From positions 1 through 64,000 of the forward strand of contig NZ_VTEX01000005.1 in the NCBI RefSeq assembly GCF_008180865.1: a stretch of 64,000 bases of DNA. Reading direction: 5' to 3'. The notes under the pieces are model-generated. The model was not told where the DNA came from, did no database searches, and saw only the letters and a list, made by a program, of their open reading frames with translations. This document shows, piece by piece, positions 46,372-54,425 of this stretch. Each line of letters opens with the position of its first letter. Positions within the stretch are counted from its first letter, which is position 1. This stretch comes from Rossellomorea aquimaris. GTDB taxonomy: Bacteria > Bacillota > Bacilli > Bacillales > Bacillaceae_B. Position numbers and translations under genes: made by a program.

Positions 46372-47316
46372 CTATTCTCTTCTATTTCTTCCATCGATCA
46401 ACACAGGCTGGGACAGGTATTTAATCCGCTCCATGATCCGTGCAGCCTTCAGCTTTTCTTCTTCTCCTCTTTGACTGTATGTCAAATGATGGGTGAGTTC
46501 GTTGAAGTTGAAGTTGGAGGTGAAGAATGTCGGGAGGTTTTCAAGCATTCTGTACTGCAGGATCGTCCCGAGGATTTCATCTCTCCCCCAGCTTGACATG
46601 GTTTCTGCGCCGATGTCATCGAGCATGAGGATCGGTGCAGCTTTAACCATTTCCAGTTTCTCATTTACCGAGTTGTCTCCCAGCGATTGCTTGATTTCTC
46701 TAAAGAACTCAGGGACGTAGACAATAAGGGACGCGATTTTTTTCTCGGCGAGTTCATTGGCCATAGCCCCTAACAAATAGGACTTACCCACTCCGAACTT
46801 GCCGTAAAAATAGAGTCCTTTCATTTTTGTACCTTCTGTATAGTTCTCCACGAAATTCTTTGCTAATCGGACAGCCTCCAATCGGCTTTTCGAATCAAGA
46901 TCCAGGGTTGAGAAAGATGCTTGTAAAATATCCTTCGGCACATACAGGCTTTTGATTAAACGCTGTGCGCTCGTTCTTTCATCGTGAATGACTTTTCGAG
47001 GGCAGCGATGGTAATCGATGTCGATGGTGTTTCCTCTTATCACCAAATGAGGGTCATACCCTTCCATCATATTCTTACACTCCTGTAAAGAAGGACAGTA
47101 TCGACATTCTTTACTTTGAGAGATGTATTCATATAACTTCATCAGACTCTCATTTACCATTTCCCCTGTTACACGGCCTTCATTCCTGCGAATAAAATCC
47201 TTCACATCATTGTTTTCAAGTATCTCTTTTTTCATTTGCTCATATCTTTGTTGAAACGAACCAGAAGCCGCCAACCTTTTCAGGGTGTTATTTATTTTCT
47301 CCACCGCTACGTTCAC
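46372..47316 (-). CDS. dnaI: Primosomal protein DnaI (helicase loader)
   Basis: AAA+ ATPase that loads the replicative helicase DnaC at oriC and at restart sites. It has 314 residues. The N-terminal helicase-binding domain has zinc ligands Cys71, Cys74 and Cys105 plus a histidine nearby. Walker A is GKFGVGKS (172-179), Walker B 'ILMLDDIGAE', with a downstream 'FTSNFNFNEL' sensor. Start is GTG directly abutting the dnaB stop (TAG-GTG), so translation is coupled to dnaB. Confidence 0.96.
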   Translation of the reverse strand: MNVAVEKINNTLKRLAASGSFQQRYEQMKKEILENNDVKDFIRRNEGRVTGEMVNESLMKLYEYISQSKECRYCPSLQECKNMMEGYDPHLVIRGNTIDIDYHRCPRKVIHDERTSAQRLIKSLYVPKDILQASFSTLDLDSKSRLEAVRLAKNFVENYTEGTKMKGLYFYGKFGVGKSYLLGAMANELAEKKIASLIVYVPEFFREIKQSLGDNSVNEKLEMVKAAPILMLDDIGAETMSSWGRDEILGTILQYRMLENLPTFFTSNFNFNELTHHLTYSQRGEEEKLKAARIMERIKYLSQPVLIDGRNRRE

Positions 47317-48705
47317 CTACTTCCGAAAATTTTTAAGCTCTTCTTCGAGTTTCTTCTTTTCTGCTTCGAAATCATATCCATCAAGGGAAGAATCATTTTC
47401 TTTCTCGGTTTCACCCTCTTGGAACCAATCCGGGAGTTTCTCCGTACGAATCGGCTTTCTTCGTCTACTCGTTTTATTTTCCTTTTTCCCTTCAGCCCAC
47501 TCAAGATACTGCTTGTGTTCTTTTTTCGCTAATTCCATGGCTTCACTTGCAGTCGTCACCTTTTTTCTCGACCAATGGGACGCTATTTTTTCCATATATC
47601 CTTTTGTGAGCTTCATGTCCGTTTTCAGCAAAACGTATTGGACCAGGACATTCATGACACCAACCGGCAACTTCTGTGACATGAGCACCTCTTCTACCGC
47701 CTGAAGGTCTGACTTAGAAGGAGCACCTCCATTTGATATGTCAGATAGAACATCCTTTGGTGACGTTGTTTCCAGATATTCAATGAGCTCTTCTTCTTTC
47801 GTTAGGGGTTTATCCGATTTCACAGGGGCCTTGGTCTCTATTCTCGTAGTCAAGTCTGGCAGTTGATCACCTGTCTGAACCCCATACCAATCACGTGCGG
47901 TTTTGCGCAGCAGCTCTATATCGATGGTATCATCTGCATCCAGGGAGCTTAGGACGATATTTTTCATTTGAAGAGGATCAATCCCGTACAGATAACTCAG
48001 CTTCAGAACCGTTTCCTTTACATTAGTTGTAAAGGCTTTTCGTGGAACCATTGATTCAGATAACCCTGCAAGTAGTAACTGAAAATCAAAATCGATATCA
48101 TCCAGTGGAAGACCACCATTCTTCCCATATTTCATATATTGTTCACCAGACTTTGTCTCGGAATCCATATTTGCATCGTGGTGGAGAAAATTAATTTGTT
48201 CCGATGTGAAAACATCTTGAAAGGATCGTGTAATGTTTACGTGTTGCTGTTTATCTACCGTTTCGTCGGTGAAGAATTTCTTTAAACGCAAATAGTGAGT
48301 TCTGCCGATTTTACGGTAAAGATACACATTTAACATACCATCATGAAAGAATTCCTGCGGGGTAAGAGGGGGCTGCAGTTCATATAGAAAGCTCCGATCC
48401 TCGTTATCCCTTTTTTCGTATGCCTTTAACAACCCTATCCCTTCAAGCTTCATTCTCGCTTCATATACTTCCTGAAGATTGACAGACAGAATGTTCATCA
48501 GGTGATAATGGGTAGAATGTGTGGACCATAACCTGTTTTCTTCTACTTCTCCCCATAAACTCATATAAAGACTGTAACAAACCGAACCAATTAAAGGCTG
48601 GTACAGAAACGTGATGATTTTCCGATCGTATTCCTGAAGAATCCCATTTGTCCCTACCGTGTAGTGATCGATTGGTTGTATTTCATTCCAATGCTTCTTC
48701 ATCAT
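47317..48705 (-). CDS. dnaB: Replication initiation and membrane attachment protein DnaB
   Basis: Co-loader of the helicase with DnaD and DnaI, specific to low-GC Gram-positives. It has 462 residues. N-terminal winged-helix domain ('YQPLIGSVCYSLYMSLWGEVEENRLW') and two DDBH2-type helical regions ('FTSEQINFLHHDANM...', 'YGIDPLQMKNIVLSSL' and a C-terminal 'VGVMNVLVQYVLLKTDMKL' part), with a low-complexity acidic/basic tail. Order nrdR-dnaB-dnaI as in B. subtilis. Confidence 0.95.
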   Translation of the reverse strand: MMKKHWNEIQPIDHYTVGTNGILQEYDRKIITFLYQPLIGSVCYSLYMSLWGEVEENRLWSTHSTHYHLMNILSVNLQEVYEARMKLEGIGLLKAYEKRDNEDRSFLYELQPPLTPQEFFHDGMLNVYLYRKIGRTHYLRLKKFFTDETVDKQQHVNITRSFQDVFTSEQINFLHHDANMDSETKSGEQYMKYGKNGGLPLDDIDFDFQLLLAGLSESMVPRKAFTTNVKETVLKLSYLYGIDPLQMKNIVLSSLDADDTIDIELLRKTARDWYGVQTGDQLPDLTTRIETKAPVKSDKPLTKEEELIEYLETTSPKDVLSDISNGGAPSKSDLQAVEEVLMSQKLPVGVMNVLVQYVLLKTDMKLTKGYMEKIASHWSRKKVTTASEAMELAKKEHKQYLEWAEGKKENKTSRRRKPIRTEKLPDWFQEGETEKENDSSLDGYDFEAEKKKLEEELKNFRK

Positions 48706-48723
48706 AGTTGGATTCTACCTTTC

Positions 48724-48768
48724 AAAAAAATAAAGAGAAAAGAGCTAAAGAATTACATCTTCAGCTCA
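48724..48768 (-). terminator. Hairpin between nrdR and dnaB
   Basis: Stem GAGCTGAAGA/TCTTTAGCTC (one G-T pair) at 48742-48751 with 48758-48767, followed by a T-rich run. It may reduce nrdR transcription into dnaB rather than stop it. Confidence 0.6.
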
Positions 48769-48773
48769 TTCTT

Positions 48774-49229
48774 CTACTCTTTTTTTATTAATTCTTTCAG
48801 TTCATCTATAAATACATTGATATCCTTGAATTGTCTATACACAGATGCAAAGCGTACGTATGCAACTTCATCTACCTTAGCCAGTTGATCCATGACCATC
48901 TCACCAATCTTCACCGATTCTACTTCAGAAGCACCTTGATTACGGAGTTCCTTTTCAATATCCGTTGAGATCTTTTCTAATCTCTCAAGAGGGACCGGGC
49001 GTTTCTCACAAGCCTTGATCAACCCTCTCAAAATCTTCTCTCGACTAAACTCTTCTCTTACCCCTTCTTTTTTCACCACAATTAAAGGAAGCTCCTCAAC
49101 CTTCTCGAAGGTCGTGAAGCGGAAATTACATTCTTCACATTCTCTTCTTCTTCTGATTGAACGTCCTTCATCAGCAGGACGGGAGTCCACTACTCGTGTA
49201 CCATTATGCTGGCAAGACGGGCACTTCAT
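48774..49229 (-). CDS. nrdR: Transcriptional repressor NrdR
   Basis: Represses ribonucleotide reductase genes in response to dATP/ATP. 151 residues from ATG at 49227-49229 ([18 protein letters not shown]). Zinc ribbon with Cys3, Cys6, Cys31 and Cys34, then an ATP-cone (about 46-136) with '[27 protein letters not shown]'. The frame extends 21 codons further upstream without family similarity. Located before dnaB, as in B. subtilis. Confidence 0.96.
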   Translation of the reverse strand: MKCPSCQHNGTRVVDSRPADEGRSIRRRRECEECNFRFTTFEKVEELPLIVVKKEGVREEFSREKILRGLIKACEKRPVPLERLEKISTDIEKELRNQGASEVESVKIGEMVMDQLAKVDEVAYVRFASVYRQFKDINVFIDELKELIKKE

Positions 49230-49311
49230 AATATCAGCTCCGTTATTACATACTATTACTTTCATCATATTAAAAAGCTGCGACTTACACAAGCTTATAA
49301 AGGTTTTACCG

Positions 49312-49692
49312 TTATTTCACTTTGGTCAATTCTCTATCAAGCTTTTGATAATAATGGTTAATCTGTGCTTTTAAAACCGTATATGTACCAAAGATTTTCC
49401 CTTTATCCGCACTGATCTTGAAATCGACTGCCGTCTCAAATGGCCTTACCGTTATGATCGTTGCGACAATAAACAATTGGGGAGTACCATTTTTACGGAC
49501 CGTAATTTCACCTCTGTCCTTAGACTGGGAGATCACCTCATACTCAGAGGATGAGAATAACTCTAATACTGCATTAAATGCACCTTGATGCATGGATTTA
49601 TAATAGCGTGATTTCAGGTCTTTATCTTCGTGCTGATCAGATGTCTCACATTCTGATTGAAACCGTTTAAAAAAAGTACGTATTCCGCTCAT
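49312..49692 (-). CDS. Unrecognised cytoplasmic protein
   Basis: 126 residues starting [20 protein letters not shown], with TAAAGGGAGG upstream. The first 30 residues are charged. The rest looks like an alpha/beta domain: helix '[17 protein letters not shown]', then strands '[17 protein letters not shown]', '[24 protein letters not shown]' and a C-terminal helix '[17 protein letters not shown]'. No signal peptide or membrane segment. It sits alone between speD and nrdR. I do not recognise a family and assign no function. Confidence 0.8.
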   Translation of the reverse strand: MSGIRTFFKRFQSECETSDQHEDKDLKSRYYKSMHQGAFNAVLELFSSSEYEVISQSKDRGEITVRKNGTPQLFIVATIITVRPFETAVDFKISADKGKIFGTYTVLKAQINHYYQKLDRELTKVK

Positions 49693-49776
49693 TTAAAGTT
49701 CCTCCCTTTATTTACCCTTATTTTACACGAAAACCACAGGAATGAAAATTCAAAATCAATTCCTGTACAAATGCAT

Positions 49777-49808
49777 AAAAAAAGAGATGCATCTAGTACG
49801 CATCTCTT
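49777..49808 (-). terminator. speD terminator
   Basis: An 8-bp stem AGAGATGC/GCATCTCT (49783-49790 with 49800-49807) with a T-run on the - strand. Confidence 0.88.
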
Positions 49809-49823
49809 CTGAGTTATCTTCGA

Positions 49824-50204
49824 TTAAAGGGCTTGAGCCTGAGACTTCTTCACTTGTACCGGACCCATACCACGTGGCAATTCAATTGTTTCACGTGTGT
49901 CAGCACCAAGAGCATCTGCAATATATTCAGCAGCGATGTTAGGATCTAAATCACCGCAAGTATATACATCAATACTGGCATAACCATGTTCAGGAAAACT
50001 GTGAATAGTCAGATGTGATTCTGAAATGATCACAACTCCACTAACACCTTGAGGAGCAAATTTATGGAAAGCTACCTCACGTACCTCTGCACCTGATTTA
50101 AGCGCAGCATCTACGAATGTTTTTTCAATTCCTACTACATCGTTTAATTTTTCAAAATCGCAACCCCATAATTCTGAGATTACATGACGACCCATTGTTT
50201 CCAT
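49824..50204 (-). CDS. speD: S-adenosylmethionine decarboxylase proenzyme
   Basis: Makes the aminopropyl donor for spermidine synthesis. 126 residues of the short bacterial class (SpeH/SpeD type). Self-cleavage is between Glu62 and Ser63 in [17 protein letters not shown], and Ser63 becomes the pyruvoyl group. His68 and Cys83 are the expected catalytic residues. It is nearly identical to B. subtilis SpeD, where it is cotranscribed with gapB. Here 609 bases with a terminator, a repeat and a separate promoter lie between. Confidence 0.97.
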   Translation of the reverse strand: METMGRHVISELWGCDFEKLNDVVGIEKTFVDAALKSGAEVREVAFHKFAPQGVSGVVIISESHLTIHSFPEHGYASIDVYTCGDLDPNIAAEYIADALGADTRETIELPRGMGPVQVKKSQAQAL

Positions 50205-50361
50205 TTTCGTGTTTCCCCCTTTGACATAATTTTTTTCGTCAAAATGAACGTGTCCTTTGGCAAAATCTTAACTACCACGGGGGAAAGTTAGTCCGAAGAG
50301 GTCCTAACCCTTTAAGTAGCTAAATCAGTATTCATTTGCTAATAAGAAGTTCACGAAAAAT

Positions 50362-50390
50362 AGTATACTTTGTTTAAAACTCTTTTGCAA
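50362..50390 (-). promoter_or_regulatory. Sigma-A promoter of speD
   Basis: On the - strand, TTGCAA, 17-bp spacer, TATACT. It predicts a leader of about 150 bases with a GTTAG...CTAAC hairpin near 50286-50307. Confidence 0.82.
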
Positions 50391-50452
50391 TAAATTTTTT
50401 TAAACTTTTTTATATGGGTAGAAGATCGTTTGATTTGGCTATAGTCTAAACC

Positions 50453-50592
50453 TTGACCGTTCCTTTCCGCTCCAGCCACTTGCTTTCCGCGGGGCGGGCG
50501 GTGAGCCTCCTCGCCTGCGCCTGCGGGGTCACACCTGTCCCGCTATTCCCGCAGGAGTCAAGTGCCTTCCGCTACAATCCACTCTGTGATAC
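50453..50592. repeat. TTCCGC palindromic repeat, long form
   Basis: TTGACCGTTCCTTTCCGCT, then stem CACTTG (50477-50482) pairing with CAAGTG (50559-50564), a GC-rich core with GCTTTCCGCGGGGCGG and TTCCCGCAGGAG, then CCTTCCGCTACAATCC and ACTCTGTG. The core can form further pairs (GGTGA/TCAC). No ORF. The flank after it (50580-50630) is shared with 52060-52102. Confidence 0.85.
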
Positions 50593-50749
50593 TTCACTTT
50601 TACTAACTATACATTTTAATAGATAAGCACTAAAAAAAGTTCTTTGGTATAAAGTTGTTCCTAAAACAAACTTTCTGCCAAAGGATCCTAAATACATCAA
50701 CTACCTAATAGATCTGTCCGATGCCTTCTATTTATAAAAAGTTTAATAA

Positions 50750-50782
50750 AAGAAAAGAACGCACCGTGAAAGGTACGTTCTA
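50750..50782 (-). terminator. gapB terminator
   Basis: A 10-bp stem AGAACGTACC/GGTGCGTTCT with one mismatch (50756-50765 with 50772-50781), followed by TTTCTTTTATT on the - strand. It separates gapB from speD. Confidence 0.82.
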
Positions 50783-50813
50783 AGGATGCAGCTTATTTTT
50801 TATTTGGGTTCTT

Positions 50814-51842
50814 TCAAACGTTGACTTCTTGTTTTGCGTTCATTTTTGATGCCACGAATTTAGCCAGGTCGACGACGCGGCATGAGTAGCCCCACTCATT
50901 ATCGTACCAGGCCAGTACCTTCACTTTTCGATTTCCCATTACCATCGTGGATAATCCGTCTATGATCGCTGAATGAGGATTTGTATTAAAGTCGATTGAA
51001 ACTAAAGGTTCTGTTGTAAATTGCAGCACCCCGTGTAAAGAACTAACTGAAGCCGTAATGAAAGCTTCGTTGATTTCTTCTACAGTTACGTCTCTTTTCA
51101 CATCCACAACCAGGTCCACTAGAGATACATTGGGTGTAGGGACACGCAATGCCATTCCGTGAAGCTTGCCGTTTAATTGAGGCAGAACCAATGACAATGC
51201 TTTTGCTGCTCCAGTCGTGGTCGGGATGATCGATTGACCGCACGCTCTCGCTCTTCTCAAATCTTTATGTGGATTATCAATATTTTTTTGGTCATTTGTG
51301 TAAGCATGGACAGTCGTCATAAGTCCGTTTTCAATACCAAATTGCTCATCTAATACTTTCGCAACCGGCGCTAAGCAGTTCGTAGTACAAGATGCATTCG
51401 AAATGACGCTGTGTTCTTCAATATTTAATGCGCTTTCATTTACCCCCATCACAATGGTTACGTCTTCATTTTTACCAGGGGCAGTCAGGATGACCTTTTT
51501 CGCTCCCGCTTCTAAATGAAGGCTCGCTTGATCTTTCGAATTGAATTTTCCGGTAGCTTCAATCACAATGTCGATATTTAATTCGCCCCAAGGCAATGCT
51601 TTAGGATCACGATTGCTTAATAGTAGGACACGTTTTCCATTGACGATGAGTGCATCATCTTCCGTCACCACATCTGCCTGAAATGTCCCATGATTTGTGT
51701 CATACTTAATTAAATGTGCTAATGTTTCAGCCGGGTAGCTTGCGTTAATGGCTACAACCTCTAAGTTTTCCTCTAATATTGCTTTCCTGAAAACCATTCT
51801 CCCAATACGTCCAAAACCATTGATTGCAATTTTCGCCTTCAT
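50814..51842 (-). CDS. gapB: Gluconeogenic glyceraldehyde-3-phosphate dehydrogenase GapB
   Basis: NADP-preferring GAPDH used for gluconeogenesis. It has 342 residues. Catalytic Cys152 lies in SNASCTTNCLAP, and a conserved His in the 'TTVHAYTNDQ' segment. After the first beta-alpha-beta unit the sequence is AINASYPAETL, without the Asp that selects NAD in glycolytic GapA, which supports NADP use. CcpN-type operators at its promoter fit repression by glucose. Neighbours coaE and speD, as in B. subtilis. Confidence 0.96.
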   Translation of the reverse strand: MKAKIAINGFGRIGRMVFRKAILEENLEVVAINASYPAETLAHLIKYDTNHGTFQADVVTEDDALIVNGKRVLLLSNRDPKALPWGELNIDIVIEATGKFNSKDQASLHLEAGAKKVILTAPGKNEDVTIVMGVNESALNIEEHSVISNASCTTNCLAPVAKVLDEQFGIENGLMTTVHAYTNDQKNIDNPHKDLRRARACGQSIIPTTTGAAKALSLVLPQLNGKLHGMALRVPTPNVSLVDLVVDVKRDVTVEEINEAFITASVSSLHGVLQFTTEPLVSIDFNTNPHSAIIDGLSTMVMGNRKVKVLAWYDNEWGYSCRVVDLAKFVASKMNAKQEVNV

Positions 51843-51897
51843 AAATCCGGCTCCCCTCTATATTAATGTTATACTTATATGTTTATTTGCTAAAAAT

Positions 51898-51925
51898 AGT
51901 ATAACATATTTAGAGAATATGTTAA
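51898..51925 (-). promoter_or_regulatory. gapB promoter with CcpN operator
   Basis: On the - strand, TTAACA, 16-bp spacer, TATACT (-10 at 51898-51903). TATGTTATACT (51898-51908) is an exact match to the CcpN consensus TRTGHYATAYW and covers the -10 box. A second site, AATGTTATACT (51865-51875, + strand, 10 of 11), lies downstream of the start point. Confidence 0.82.
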
Positions 51926-52034
51926 TAAGTATTTTGCGGATTTTTAATGTTTTATTATTCTGACAAATAGGCTTATTGAATGTATATTTTTGCGGTTTGA
52001 ATTCATACATTTTTTCAATTAAATTGATTTATAC

Positions 52035-52102
52035 GTTGACCGTTCCTTTCCGCTCTGTGCTGATATATGTTTAGTGCCTATACATTTGACAGACAAACAC
52101 CA
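52035..52102. repeat. Remnant of the TTCCGC repeat
   Basis: GTTGACCGTTCCTTTCCGCT runs straight into CTGTG, joining the two outer ends of the 50453-50592 element with about 110 bases missing between. The following bases (CTATACATTTGACAGACAAACAC) resemble the 50605-50630 flank. The rest of 51926-52202 shows nothing else. Confidence 0.7.
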
Positions 52103-52201
52103 TCAAGCCTCAATAGTTACGATTAGAATTTTTCCTATATACAAACGCAAACCAAAAAATCAATATTTATCGTCATAACTACTAATTATCTAGTGGACCA
52201 A

Positions 52202-52234
52202 ATAAAAAGCCGACAAGAGTTTTCCTTGTCGGCT
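52202..52234 (-). terminator. coaE terminator
   Basis: A 10-bp stem AGCCGACAAG/CTTGTCGGCT (52208-52217 with 52225-52234) with T-run, 11 bases after the coaE stop. Confidence 0.9.
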
Positions 52235-52245
52235 CATAAGTCATT

Positions 52246-52851
52246 CTATGGTTTTAGATCCCACTCCACTAATAGTGCATCAAGCTGTTGTTGGGTCTCT
52301 TGTAGAGATCCGTTGTTGTCGATGATTGCGTCGGCAAGGCTTGCTTTATCCTTTAAGGGGAATTGGGAAGCGATGCGGGATGATGCGTCTTCATGGTTAA
52401 AGTTGTTCCGATCCATTAGGCGGGATAGCTGGGTTTCTTCGTTCACGTATACCACGACTGTGCGATCTACCATCCACGTCAAGTTGCTTTCGAATAGAAG
52501 GGGAATATCCATGAAAATCGTGTTTTTACCAGCAAGAATGGCTTCATCTTTATGTGCGAGCATCATGCTTCTGACGGCAGGATGAACGATTCCATTCAGC
52601 TTTTTTCGTTTTTCTTCAGAGTTAAAGATGATCTGGCCGAGTTTTTCCCGATTGATGGTTGAATCTTGATCGTGCAGTATGTGTTCACCGAATTCTTCCA
52701 CAATCGCAAGGTATGCCGGCTGATCAACTTCAACCACCATACGGGCTGCAAGATCAGCATCAATGATTGTATAGCCTTTTTCATTTAACATTTTGGAAAC
52801 TGTACTTTTTCCACTTGCAATACCACCTGTTAATCCTATAATGATAGCCAT
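52246..52851 (-). CDS. coaE: Dephospho-CoA kinase
   Basis: Last step of coenzyme A synthesis. 201 residues from ATG at 52849-52851 (MAIIIGLTGGIASGKST). AAAGGA lies upstream. The open frame continues 31 codons further, overlapping the end of ytaF, and is not conserved. P-loop GLTGGIASGKST and the 'DADLAARMVVE' and 'DIPLLFES' motifs are intact. Follows ytaF, as in B. subtilis (ytaG). Confidence 0.95.
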   Translation of the reverse strand: MAIIIGLTGGIASGKSTVSKMLNEKGYTIIDADLAARMVVEVDQPAYLAIVEEFGEHILHDQDSTINREKLGQIIFNSEEKRKKLNGIVHPAVRSMMLAHKDEAILAGKNTIFMDIPLLFESNLTWMVDRTVVVYVNEETQLSRLMDRNNFNHEDASSRIASQFPLKDKASLADAIIDNNGSLQETQQQLDALLVEWDLKP

Positions 52852-52877
52852 TATCCTATTCCTTTCTAGCTCAGCCA

Positions 52878-53510
52878 TTAAAACCTCAGAATCCCTATAA
52901 GGATCAATAGAACTCCAGGGAGAAATGACACTCGGTGAATCCACCGTAAATGAGAGAAGAATTCCCCCATCTTCAATCCTGAGAATAAGAACGTAAAGCT
53001 CATCACCAGGATGGCTAAAGTAAGTATGAATGGCGAGAAATTTAATAACGCAGCGCCAATTCCGGCACCGAATGCATCCAATGACAGTGCGATTCCAAGC
53101 ATAAATGCTTCAATACCAGTAATCGTACCTGATCTATCAAAGTCTGCCGTTAACGGCCTTCTTAAAATTTGAACCACTAATCCTATAGATTTAATCTCAA
53201 AGTTAATTAACGTTTTTTCTTGGGATAATACCGTTTCTTTTTCCGGTCTAAAGAACTGGTACAGTACCGCCGCCCCGATCACAACCAGAATCAGCCCGCC
53301 GATCCTTCCAGCCCAAAGCGGAGAGATAATGGATCCGATGGTCTGACCAAGCAACATGGCCAACAGCAAGGAGCTCGCCGAACAAATGGATATGATGCTG
53401 ATTGATTTTGTAGGGATTTTCACTTTTCGTAATCCGTAAGTTAAACCTGTGCTAAAACTATCAAGACTTACAGCAAACGCCAGCAGTAATAAGGAGATTG
53501 TTTCACTCAT
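52878..53510 (-). CDS. ytaF: Sporulation membrane protein YtaF
   Basis: 210 residues with six hydrophobic segments arranged as two related halves, similar in layout to MntP-type cation exporters. 'AVSLDSFSTGLTYG' and 'ALSLDAFGAGIGAALL' are the repeated signature, each with an Asp in the membrane. Transported ion, if any, is unknown. It sits between mutM and coaE, as in B. subtilis. Confidence 0.88.
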   Translation of the reverse strand: MSETISLLLLAFAVSLDSFSTGLTYGLRKVKIPTKSISIISICSASSLLLAMLLGQTIGSIISPLWAGRIGGLILVVIGAAVLYQFFRPEKETVLSQEKTLINFEIKSIGLVVQILRRPLTADFDRSGTITGIEAFMLGIALSLDAFGAGIGAALLNFSPFILTLAILVMSFTFLFSGLKMGEFFSHLRWIHRVSFLPGVLLILIGILRF

Positions 53511-53578
53511 CTAATAGCCCTCCCAAAAATCATTACAATACTATATGGTAAGGGCTTATCAGATGTTAATTGTTCTTT

Positions 53579-54403
53579 CTAACGTTGGCAATCGGGACAA
53601 TAGTGCGTCCCTCTTCCCGCTGAAAACTTCTTTTCAATGGGAGTACCACACTTTCGACAAGGTTCTTCTTTCCGGCTATACACGAAGAGGTTCTGTTGGA
53701 ACATACCCATTTGTCCCTGAGAATTCACATAGGAGCGAATCGTACTTCCTCCCATTTCAACGGCTTCGGTCAGGGTATGAATGATTTCTTTGTGCAAACG
53801 TTCAATTTCTTCCTGTGAAAGAGATTTCGATTTTCGGTCAGGATGTATGCCTGCACGGAATAACGCTTCATCCACATAGATATTCCCCAGGCCTACAAGC
53901 ACCGTCTGATCTAATAATGTGGCTTTCACGATTCTTTCTGTCTTGCCCAGTTTTTCAGCCAAGTAGCCGGCTGTAAATTCGGATTGGAATGGCTCCGGTC
54001 CCAACTGCAGGAGGGGAAGATGAAGCAATTCCTCCCCTTTCCTGAATAGGTGCATCGTCCCGAACTTCCGGACATCACGGTACCTGAGTTCTGTGTCATC
54101 CGTAAAATGAAATATGACGTGGGTATGCTTCTCAATGGGGTCCCGGCTGTCGGACAAGTTGTACTTTCCTTCCATTCTCAAGTGAGAAACCAGGGCCACG
54201 TCGTTTAAATAAAAGATCAGGAATTTCCCTCGTCTTCTCATTTCAAGTATTTCCTGCCCCTTCAAGCTATGAACAAACTCATCGGATTCGTCGGGGCTTT
54301 TAATCATCTTAGGCCAAAAAACCGAGACGTCTTTGATTTTCTTCCCAATTACAAGAAGCTCTAACGTCCTTCTGACCGTTTCTACTTCAGGCAGCTCCGG
54401 CAC
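53579..54403 (-). CDS. mutM: Formamidopyrimidine-DNA glycosylase
   Basis: Removes 8-oxoguanine and related lesions and nicks the strand by beta/delta elimination. It has 274 residues. After the GTG start, Pro2-Glu3 is the catalytic N-terminus (PELPEVETVRR). A helix-two-turn-helix 'QTVLVGLGNIYVDEALFRAGIHP' and the C-terminal zinc finger (CxxC...CxxC, about 245-272) are intact. GGAGGTGG upstream of the start. It follows polA by 22 bases. Confidence 0.97.
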   Translation of the reverse strand: MPELPEVETVRRTLELLVIGKKIKDVSVFWPKMIKSPDESDEFVHSLKGQEILEMRRRGKFLIFYLNDVALVSHLRMEGKYNLSDSRDPIEKHTHVIFHFTDDTELRYRDVRKFGTMHLFRKGEELLHLPLLQLGPEPFQSEFTAGYLAEKLGKTERIVKATLLDQTVLVGLGNIYVDEALFRAGIHPDRKSKSLSQEEIERLHKEIIHTLTEAVEMGGSTIRSYVNSQGQMGMFQQNLFVYSRKEEPCRKCGTPIEKKFSAGRGTHYCPDCQR

Positions 54404-54425
54404 TCTGCCACCTCCTTATCAATCT

